Below, in pieces: positions 56,134-64,000 of a DNA stretch of 64,000 nt. Each line of letters begins with the position of its first letter. Within the stretch, counting starts at the first letter, position 1. A program made the translations under genes and the position numbers. Source of the stretch: Quatrionicoccus australiensis (lineage in GTDB: Bacteria > Pseudomonadota > Gammaproteobacteria > Burkholderiales > Rhodocyclaceae); NCBI RefSeq assembly GCF_020510425.1, contig NZ_JAHBAH010000001.1, forward strand, positions 1,054,001 to 1,118,000. Direction: 5' to 3'. A model generated the notes under the pieces. It had not been told where the DNA came from. It saw nothing but the letters and a program-made list of their open reading frames with translations, and did no database searches.

Positions 56134-57386
56134 CAGCGGTCGATCTCGCCAAAAACAATATCCTGGGAACCGATAATCGTAACGACGTCGGCAAGCATGT
56201 GGCCTCTGGACATCTCATCCATACCAGCCAGATGGACATAGCCCGGCGCACGAATCTTCATCCGGTACGGCTTGTTCGCCCCATCGGAAATGAAGTAGAT
56301 GCCGAACTCGCCCTTCGGGTGTTCTACAGCGGAATACGCCTCGCCAGCCGGAACATGAATACCTTCAGTGAAAAGCTTGAAATGGTGAATCAGCTCTTCC
56401 ATGTTGGACTTCATGCCTTCGCGCGAAGGCGGTGCAACCTTGTGATTCTCGGTGATCACCGGGCCGGGGTTGACACGCAGCCAGGCAATACATTGCTTGA
56501 TGATCTTGTTTGACTGGAGCATTTCCTCCATCCGAACCAGATAACGGTCATAGCTGTCGCCATTGACGCCCACCGGCACATCGAAATCAACCTTGTCATA
56601 AGCAGCATACGGCTGCTTCTTGCGCAAATCCCAGGCAATACCGGAACCGCGCAACATCGCTCCGGTAAAGCCCATCTGCCTGGCACGCTCGGGGGTCACC
56701 ACACCGACGTTGACCAGACGCTGCTTCCAGATCCGGTTGTCGGTCAGCAACGTGTGATATTCGCTGTGATAGGTCGGGAAACGATCGGTGAAATCTTCGA
56801 GAAAATCGAGCAGAGAACCACTGCGATTCTCGTTGAGTTCCCCCGCCTTCTTGGCACTGGTCCAGGTCGAAGCTTCATATTGCGGCATGCGATCCGGCAA
56901 GTCGCGATAAACACCACCCGGCCGGTAATAGGCAGCATGCAAACGAGCCCCGGAGACCGCCTCATAGGCGTCCATCAGGTCCTCGCGCTCACGGAAGGTA
57001 TAAAGCGCCATGGTCATCGCACCAACGTCGAGTGCGTGACAACCGATCCACAACAAGTGATTCAGGATGCGGGTGACTTCGTCAAACATCGTGCGAATGT
57101 ACTTGCCGCGCTCCGGCACCTCGATACCGAGCAACTTCTCCGTCGCCAGACAGTAAGCGTGCTCGTTACACATCATCGACACGTAGTCGAGACGATCCAT
57201 GTAAGGAACAGACTGAACCCAAGTACGGGTTTCCGCCAGTTTCTCGGTAGCACGATGCAACAGACCGATATGCGGATCGGCACGCTGAACGACTTCGCCA
57301 TCCAACTCAAGCACCAGACGCAGCACACCGTGCGCCGCCGGGTGTTGCGGACCGAAGTTCAGGGTGAAATTACGGATGTCAGCCAT
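56133..57386 (-). CDS. nuoD: NADH dehydrogenase I subunit D
   Basis: A 417-residue 49-kDa-type subunit. [20 protein letters not shown] and [18 protein letters not shown] carry the quinone-site histidine, and [20 protein letters not shown] and the terminal [14 protein letters not shown] are standard. It overlaps nuoC by 8 nt. Confidence 0.98.
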   Translation of the reverse strand: MADIRNFTLNFGPQHPAAHGVLRLVLELDGEVVQRADPHIGLLHRATEKLAETRTWVQSVPYMDRLDYVSMMCNEHAYCLATEKLLGIEVPERGKYIRTMFDEVTRILNHLLWIGCHALDVGAMTMALYTFREREDLMDAYEAVSGARLHAAYYRPGGVYRDLPDRMPQYEASTWTSAKKAGELNENRSGSLLDFLEDFTDRFPTYHSEYHTLLTDNRIWKQRLVNVGVVTPERARQMGFTGAMLRGSGIAWDLRKKQPYAAYDKVDFDVPVGVNGDSYDRYLVRMEEMLQSNKIIKQCIAWLRVNPGPVITENHKVAPPSREGMKSNMEELIHHFKLFTEGIHVPAGEAYSAVEHPKGEFGIYFISDGANKPYRMKIRAPGYVHLAGMDEMSRGHMLADVVTIIGSQDIVFGEIDR

Positions 57387-57984
57387 GAGCAGTATCCCCG
57401 AAAGTGTCTTCGCGCACGATGCGCGGAGTGTTTTCGCGCGGCTCGATGGTCACCGGCTGATAAATAACACGCGCCTGATCGGGGTCGTAGCGCATCTCGA
57501 CGTGGCCCGAAATAGGAAAATCCTTGCGGAAAGGATGACCAATAAATCCGTAATCCGTAAGAATGCGGCGCAGGTCATCATGCCCAACGAAAGCAATGCC
57601 ATACAGATCAAAGGCTTCGCGTTCGAACCAATTGACACTGGTCCAGACCCCGGTTACGGATGCAACCGCCGGGAAATCATCATCCTCGGCAAAAACACGA
57701 ACTCGCAAACGCCAGTTATTGGCAAGCGAGAGCAGATGCGACACAGCGGCAAAACGCTTGCCCTGCCAAGCCCCATCACCATAAGTGGAGTAATCGACGC
57801 CACACAGATCGATCAACTCTTCAAAGCCCAACTCGGCCTCGTCGCGCAGCGTCTGCATTACGGAAAGATAATCGGCAGCGGCAACCTCGATGGTCACCTC
57901 ACCCAAAGCAAGCTTCTGCGACAAAATCTTGTCACCAAAGTGCTTCTGTAAGTTCTGGCTAAGCGTTTCCAGCTTGGCGGACAT
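57379..57984 (-). CDS. nuoC: NADH dehydrogenase I subunit C
   Basis: A 201-residue 30-kDa-type subunit; [20 protein letters not shown] and [18 protein letters not shown] are the signature. The start is the ATG of [12 protein letters not shown], with AAGG ahead of it. Confidence 0.97.
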   Translation of the reverse strand: MSAKLETLSQNLQKHFGDKILSQKLALGEVTIEVAAADYLSVMQTLRDEAELGFEELIDLCGVDYSTYGDGAWQGKRFAAVSHLLSLANNWRLRVRVFAEDDDFPAVASVTGVWTSVNWFEREAFDLYGIAFVGHDDLRRILTDYGFIGHPFRKDFPISGHVEMRYDPDQARVIYQPVTIEPRENTPRIVREDTFGDTAHG

Positions 57985-58002
57985 AGTGATCAGCCTTGGC
58001 AA

Positions 58003-58479
58003 TTAACGGGCGATGGTATTGGTACGACGAATCTTGTTTTGCAGCTGAATAATGCCGTACAACAAGGCCTCTGCCGTCGGGGGACAACCAGGTACGTAAA
58101 TATCAACCGGCACAATCCGGTCACAACCACGCACCACAGAATAGGAGTAATGATAGTAGCCACCGCCATTGGCACAAGAGCCCATGGAGATAACCCAGCG
58201 CGGCTCAGCCATCTGGTCATAGACCTTGCGCAAGGCAGGCGCCATCTTGTTGGTCAGGGTACCCGCCACGATCATCACATCAGACTGACGCGGACTAGGG
58301 CGAAAAACAACCCCAAAACGATCCAGATCGTAACGCGCACAACCCGCATGAATCATCTCGACCGCACAACAAGCCAGACCAAAAGTCATCGGCCACATCG
58401 AGCCGGTACGCATGTAATTGATCAGCTTGTCAGCCGTCGTGGTGACAAAACCCTCTTGGAGAATTCCCTCAATGGACAT
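58003..58479 (-). CDS. nuoB: NADH dehydrogenase I subunit B
   Basis: A 158-residue subunit that holds the final cluster N2. The cysteines are in [30 protein letters not shown] and [15 protein letters not shown]. Confidence 0.98.
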   Translation of the reverse strand: MSIEGILQEGFVTTTADKLINYMRTGSMWPMTFGLACCAVEMIHAGCARYDLDRFGVVFRPSPRQSDVMIVAGTLTNKMAPALRKVYDQMAEPRWVISMGSCANGGGYYHYSYSVVRGCDRIVPVDIYVPGCPPTAEALLYGIIQLQNKIRRTNTIAR

Positions 58480-58482
58480 GCT

Positions 58483-58854
58483 TTATTCCCATTCCAGCGC
58501 ACCCTTGGCCCAGGCATACACATAGCCAACGACCAGAATGGCGACAAAAACCAGCATTTCGATGAAACCGAACAACTTGATCGATTCGGTCGCGACGATA
58601 TCTTTGAAAATCGTCGCCCAAGGGAAGAGGAAAGCGATTTCCAGATCAAACAAGATAAAAAGAATGGCTATCAGGTAATAGCGCACATCGAACTTCATGC
58701 GCGCATCTTCGAAAGCCTCAAAGCCGCACTCGTAGGGAGAAAGCTTCTCCGGATCAGGCTTGCTAGGCGCAAGCACAAAACCCATTGCAACGGGCAGAAC
58801 ACCCACTGCAACACCCACCAGAACGAACATCAGGATTGGAAAGTAGTTTTCCAT
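58483..58854 (-). CDS. nuoA: NADH dehydrogenase I subunit A
   Basis: A 123-residue membrane protein with three helices. [20 protein letters not shown] and [17 protein letters not shown] are the conserved loop and helix. It is the first gene of nuoABCDEFGHIJKLMN. The start is at 58854; the in-frame extension to 58914 has no ribosome site. Confidence 0.97.
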   Translation of the reverse strand: MENYFPILMFVLVGVAVGVLPVAMGFVLAPSKPDPEKLSPYECGFEAFEDARMKFDVRYYLIAILFILFDLEIAFLFPWATIFKDIVATESIKLFGFIEMLVFVAILVVGYVYAWAKGALEWE

Positions 58855-58918
58855 GACCCGCCGCCAATATTCAGTTTCTTGTAAGAAACAGCAAACCTTT
58901 CGGTCACTGCCCATTTAT

Positions 58919-59003
58919 TGGTGCCGACGGCGAGACTCGAACTCGCACAGCTTGCGCCACTACCCCCTCAAGATAGCGTGTCTACCAATTTCACCACGTC
59001 GGC
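58919..59003 (-). tRNA. tRNA-Leu (anticodon GAG)
   Basis: An 85-nt cloverleaf on the minus strand. The acceptor stem GCCGACG pairs with CGTCGGC, followed by A and an encoded CCA. The anticodon loop CTTGAGG has GAG, reading CTC/CTT leucine codons. GTTCGAGTC is the T-loop. A long variable arm is visible, typical of tRNA-Leu. It lies between secG and nuoA. Confidence 0.96.
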
Positions 59004-59056
59004 ACTGCATTTTTGACCCAACCGGCGAGGAAACTCTGCCAGGCAGACCATACTAC

Positions 59057-59428
59057 TTACTTAGGTACGTCTTTCGCCTTGGAACCCGCGCCAGCAGACG
59101 CTGCCGAAGAATCCCCCGCAGCCGGAACCGGCTGCGAAACCGCCTGCGATTGTACCGTTTCTTCCATCACACTACCAGTCGTTTTTGGCTTGCTGGAAGC
59201 AACATAAGCCAACGCCAGACTGGTAACAAAAAACACCGCAGCCAAAACACCGGTCGTCCGACTGAGAAAATTAGCCGAACCCGACGAACCGAACAAACTA
59301 CCGGAAGCTCCGCTACCAAAAGCAGCCCCCATATCGGCACCCTTACCATGCTGCATCAGCACCAGACCGATAATGGCCAGCGCAACCAGAATATGCACCG
59401 TCAAAACAACAGAGAAGAACCAGTTCAT
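59057..59428 (-). CDS. secG: SecG, preprotein translocase subunit
   Basis: A 123-residue protein with two membrane helices (FSVVLTVHILVALAIIGLVL and TTGVLAAVFFVTSLALAYVA) joined by the glycine/serine loop MQHGKGADMGAAFGSGASGS. SecG aids SecYE in export. The C-terminal tail is an Ala/Ser/Gly/Lys-rich extension. The ATG of MNWFFSV is preceded by GGTGA. Confidence 0.95.
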   Translation of the reverse strand: MNWFFSVVLTVHILVALAIIGLVLMQHGKGADMGAAFGSGASGSLFGSSGSANFLSRTTGVLAAVFFVTSLALAYVASSKPKTTGSVMEETVQSQAVSQPVPAAGDSSAASAGAGSKAKDVPK

Positions 59429-59439
59429 TTCACCGCCCA

Positions 59440-60189
59440 TCAATTTGCCGCACGGCAAATCGCAAGAAAATCATCCGCCACCAACGCCGCCCCACCGATC
59501 AAACCGCCATCGATATTGGACTGCGCAAACAATTCCAGCGCATTCTGTGGCTTGACACTACCACCATAAAGAATGCGCAAGCCCTCAGCAACCACCGAAT
59601 CAAGCCCGGCAAACTGCAGACGAATCGCCGCATGCACGGCCTCCGCCTGAGCAGGGGAAGCCGTCAAACCGGTACCAATCGCCCAGACCGGCTCATAAGC
59701 AACAACCATGCGGGCAAAACTCTCGACACCCACACAATCAATTACCACATGCAACTGCCGGGCAACCACGGCAAGAGTTTCTCCAGCCTCGCGCTCCGCC
59801 AGCGTTTCGCCAACACAAAGCACGGGCTGCATTCCCGCCGCCAGAACAGCCTGGCACTTGTGCGCCACCACCAGATCGCTTTCGCCATACAAGGCACGCC
59901 GCTCGGAATGCCCAACAATGACAAAAGAACAACCCAGCTCAGCCAGCATGAAGGCCGAAACCTCACCCGTAAAAGCACCAGCAGCATGCTCACTTACATT
60001 TTGCGCCCCAAGAGCCACTCGCGAATCAACAAGCCGCTCCGCCACCTGAGACAAATAAGGGAAAGGCACACAGACAAGCACATCACAAGCAACACCTGGC
60101 AAACCGTCAGCAATCTGATCGAGCAAAGCCGCATTCGCCTGGAGACCACCATGCATCTTCCAGTTCCCGGCAACAAGCTTTTTCCGCAT
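59440..60189 (-). CDS. tpiA: Triosephosphate isomerase
   Basis: TpiA interconverts glyceraldehyde 3-phosphate and dihydroxyacetone phosphate. The 249-residue enzyme has the catalytic lysine in VAGNWKMHG, the histidine in FVIVGHSERRALYG, the glutamate in VAYEPVWAIGTGLTA, and the phosphate loop LYGGSVKPQNA. It lies 11 nt ahead of secG, and a strong promoter precedes it. Confidence 0.98.
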   Translation of the reverse strand: MRKKLVAGNWKMHGGLQANAALLDQIADGLPGVACDVLVCVPFPYLSQVAERLVDSRVALGAQNVSEHAAGAFTGEVSAFMLAELGCSFVIVGHSERRALYGESDLVVAHKCQAVLAAGMQPVLCVGETLAEREAGETLAVVARQLHVVIDCVGVESFARMVVAYEPVWAIGTGLTASPAQAEAVHAAIRLQFAGLDSVVAEGLRILYGGSVKPQNALELFAQSNIDGGLIGGAALVADDFLAICRAAN

Positions 60190-60223
60190 AGATCAGTCAG
60201 CCTCGGTTGGCAAAAACCTTCGG

Positions 60224-60253
60224 ATTATAGCTGCCAGCGTGAATTAGGGTCAA
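60224..60253 (-). promoter_or_regulatory. Sigma-70 promoter of tpiA
   Basis: On the minus strand TTGACC (60253-60248), 18 nt, then TATAAT (60229-60224). Transcription would start near 60217, giving a leader of about 28 nt. Confidence 0.75.
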
Positions 60254-60265
60254 GGCAACACAGCC

Positions 60266-61624
60266 TCAAGAAGGATGCACCGCCTCGCGCACCACCGTCG
60301 CCAACTCTTCGGCGGCCGCGACAACCATCGCGGCATCTTCACCCTCAACCATGACGCGCAGCAACGGCTCCGTACCCGAAGCCCGCAACAACACCCGCCC
60401 TCTTCCTTCCATTCGCCGCTCGACCTCTGCCAGCGCAGACTGAATAGCGGGATCGTCGCGCCAGGGAAAACCTTTGACGATAGGCACATTGATCAGCTTC
60501 TGCGGATATAGCTCCAGCCCTGCCAGCAACTCTCGCAAGCTACCCCCTGCCTCGCGCAAGGCAGCCAGCACTTGCAATGCAGCCACGGTACCGTCGCCGG
60601 TCGTATGCCTGTCCATCGCAAGAATATGACCGGAGTTCTCGCCGCCGTACAGCCAACCACGTTCATTGAGCATTTCAACAACGTAGCGATCGCCAACTGC
60701 AGCCCTTCCGAAAGGTATCCCCATTTTTGCCAGCGCATGCTCAAGCGCCAGATTCGTCATCAAAGTCCCGGCAACGCCACTCACCCGGCCATGTCGCGCC
60801 CGGTTGCATACGATGGCATAGAGCAACTGGTCGCCGTCATACAGACGACCACCGGCATCAACCATCTGAATCCGGTCAGCATCCCCGTCAAGCGCAACGC
60901 CGAGATCGGCACGCTGCGCCAGCACGGCATCACATAGCGCCTGCGGCGCGGTTGCCCCAAAGCCATCGTTGATATTCAAGCCGTTGGGCTGCACCCCGAT
61001 GCGAACCACTTCGGCACCAAGTTCGTGAAACACATCCGGAGCCGTGTGGTAAGCAGCGCCATGCGCACAATCAACGACAATTTTCAGGCCCCGCAAGTCA
61101 AGATCATTGGGGAAGGTGCTCTTGCAGAATTCGATGTAACGCCCGCGCGCATCATCGATACGCCGCGCCCGCCCAAGATCGGCAGGCGCCACACAGGCCA
61201 TAGGCTGATCAATCGCCGCCTCGATCGCATGCTCGATAGCATCCGGCAGCTTGGTTCCTTGTGCCGAAAAAAACTTGATCCCGTTATCGTAGTAGGGGTT
61301 GTGCGACGCCGAAATCACGATCCCCGCCTGCAAACGAAGGGCGCGAGTCAAATAGGCCACAGCAGGGGTCGGCATCGGCCCAACCAGACAGACATCGACA
61401 CCGGCCGCGGCAAATCCCGCTTCCAGGGCCGATTCGAGCATATAGCCGGAGAGCCGGGTATCCTTGCCGATCAGCACGGAAGGACGTTCGCCCACCGGCA
61501 TCTTGGCACTCTCCGCCAGGACCTTGCCTGCCGCATAACCAAGCCGCATGACGAAATCGGGCGTAATCGGCGCAACCCCCACCCGACCACGAATACCATC
61601 CGTTCCAAAATATTTTCTAGACAT
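60266..61624 (-). CDS. glmM: Phosphoglucosamine mutase
   Basis: GlmM converts glucosamine 6-phosphate to glucosamine 1-phosphate for cell-wall precursors. The 452-residue enzyme has the catalytic serine in [18 protein letters not shown] (about residue 104), metal site [12 protein letters not shown], sugar-binding GGENSGHIL and the phosphate site [19 protein letters not shown] lies ahead of the ATG. Confidence 0.97.
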   Translation of the reverse strand: MSRKYFGTDGIRGRVGVAPITPDFVMRLGYAAGKVLAESAKMPVGERPSVLIGKDTRLSGYMLESALEAGFAAAGVDVCLVGPMPTPAVAYLTRALRLQAGIVISASHNPYYDNGIKFFSAQGTKLPDAIEHAIEAAIDQPMACVAPADLGRARRIDDARGRYIEFCKSTFPNDLDLRGLKIVVDCAHGAAYHTAPDVFHELGAEVVRIGVQPNGLNINDGFGATAPQALCDAVLAQRADLGVALDGDADRIQMVDAGGRLYDGDQLLYAIVCNRARHGRVSGVAGTLMTNLALEHALAKMGIPFGRAAVGDRYVVEMLNERGWLYGGENSGHILAMDRHTTGDGTVAALQVLAALREAGGSLRELLAGLELYPQKLINVPIVKGFPWRDDPAIQSALAEVERRMEGRGRVLLRASGTEPLLRVMVEGEDAAMVVAAAEELATVVREAVHPS

Positions 61625-61634
61625 TTTCTTCTCC

Positions 61635-62456
61635 CTATTCAACAACCGCGAGCACAGCCAAAGCGTCTCGCGTAGCAGCCACATCATGCACGCGCAATAT
61701 TTTCGCACCCTTTTGCGCCGCCAGCATTGCCGCCGCCACACTCGCCGCCTGACGCTGCTCGACCGGACGACCGGTAATCGCCCCCAGCATGGTCTTGCGC
61801 GAAACCCCGACCAGCAACGGATAGCCCCCGGCCGCCATAGCGGTCAACGCACGAAAAAGGGCCAAATTGTGGGCCAGCGTTTTACCAAAACCGAAGCCGG
61901 GATCAAGCACGATACGATTCGCCCCGACCCCCGCCGCAAGGCAGCACGCAAGCTGCTGATCCAGATACATACCAACCTCGGCCACCACATCCGCATACTC
62001 CGGCGCCTGCTGCATCGTACCCGGCTCACCCTGCATGTGCATGATGCAAACCGCGCAATCGCTGCCCCGTACAGCAGCGAGCGCCTCCGGATGCCGCAAG
62101 CCCGAAATGTCATTGATCATCGTCGCACCGGCGGCCAACGCCGCTCGCATCACCGCCGGCTTGTAGGTATCGACCGAGATCGGCACCCCCCAATCGGCAA
62201 TACGCTCAAGCAAAGGCAGAAGGCGACGCAACTCTTCATCTTCAAGGGTTGGAATGGCACCCGGACGCGAGGACTCGGCACCGATGTCGAGAATATCCGC
62301 CCCCGCCTCGAGTTGATGCCTGGCGTGATCAACCGCCCTTTCCAGATCGCCGACCAGCCCGTCGCTGGAAAACGAGTCTGGCGTCAGATTGACTATCCCC
62401 ATGATCAGGGGACGCTCCAGGGATAGCCGGAAATGGCCGCATTGCAGAATTGACAT
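61635..62456 (-). CDS. folP: Dihydropteroate synthase
   Basis: FolP condenses p-aminobenzoate with the pterin diphosphate in folate synthesis. The 273-residue enzyme has [53 protein letters not shown] and [11 protein letters not shown]. The ATG at 62456 follows the ftsH terminator; a possible earlier TTG lies inside that hairpin and is rejected. The order ftsH-folP-glmM is common in proteobacteria. Confidence 0.97.
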   Translation of the reverse strand: MSILQCGHFRLSLERPLIMGIVNLTPDSFSSDGLVGDLERAVDHARHQLEAGADILDIGAESSRPGAIPTLEDEELRRLLPLLERIADWGVPISVDTYKPAVMRAALAAGATMINDISGLRHPEALAAVRGSDCAVCIMHMQGEPGTMQQAPEYADVVAEVGMYLDQQLACCLAAGVGANRIVLDPGFGFGKTLAHNLALFRALTAMAAGGYPLLVGVSRKTMLGAITGRPVEQRQAASVAAAMLAAQKGAKILRVHDVAATRDALAVLAVVE

Positions 62457-62460
62457 GACT

Positions 62461-62493
62461 AGAAAAGGAAAAGCCGGGAGCAAGCCCCCGGCT
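62461..62493 (-). terminator. Hairpin with T-rich tail after ftsH
   Basis: A 7-bp stem agccggg / cccggct followed on the minus strand by TTTCCTTTTCT. It lies 20 nt past the ftsH stop and ahead of folP, and may let only part of the message through. Confidence 0.75.
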
Positions 62494-62512
62494 GTATCAA
62501 CAAATCAGAAAC

Positions 62513-64000
<1,488 letters not shown>

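Noticed and set aside
62457..62483. TTG start that would lengthen FolP by nine residues
   Set aside because: It lies inside the terminator hairpin behind ftsH; the ATG at 62456 fits the family start.

Overview
The window looks like a chromosomal segment of a GC-rich betaproteobacterium, most likely of the Rhodocyclaceae (Dechloromonas / Azonexus / Accumulibacter-like). This placement is an inference from gene content: a class I PHA synthase, a HoxFUYH NAD-linked hydrogenase, a 14-gene nuo operon, a class II B12-dependent ribonucleotide reductase, a large Kdp locus and oxygen/NO-related di-iron proteins. No phage, insertion sequence or CRISPR array was recognised. The left edge cuts a cache-domain gene and the right edge cuts ftsH.

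Region by region. 1-6.1 kb: a cache-domain fragment, a transmembrane chemoreceptor, SirB2, a multi-pass membrane protein, DUF2249, hemerythrin, then an oxygen-binding di-iron (ODP) protein directly behind a small soluble chemoreceptor-like protein. 6.1-13.4 kb: phaC, a beta-CASP metallo-beta-lactamase, a universal stress protein, a hybrid sensor kinase and a small unknown protein. 13.6-24.2 kb (all minus strand): a potassium locus. The kdpFABC promoter is followed by a TorF-type porin and a PtsN-like EIIA; a second unit carries three tiny genes, kdpD, kdpE and a zinc-ribbon membrane protein. Both units start with a similar T-rich element that looks like a KdpE site. 24.5-29.7 kb: a 65-aa protein, then yhiI-rbbA-yhhJ. 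29.8-35.5 kb: hoxFUYH, its maturation protease and a lipoprotein. 35.8-40.5 kb: fabI, a kinase-like / phosphatase-like pair, then maoC-pta and ackA. 40.6-43.7 kb: nrdJ behind two candidate NrdR boxes spaced 31 bp. 43.8-58.9 kb: a Nudix hydrolase and nuoA-N. 58.9-64 kb: tRNA-Leu(GAG), secG, tpiA, glmM, folP, ftsH.

The genes suggest a facultative anaerobe that stores PHA, oxidises or evolves H2 against the NAD(H) pool, feeds NADH to complex I, interconverts acyl-CoA, acyl phosphate and ATP, and monitors oxygen, NO and potassium. The items most worth following up are the ODP / soluble chemoreceptor pair, the KdpE-like double promoter with its small-gene cassette, the kinase-like / phosphatase-like pair, and the NrdR-box, Fnr-box and sigma-54-like promoter calls. 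All are read from sequence by eye, without alignments or database searches.
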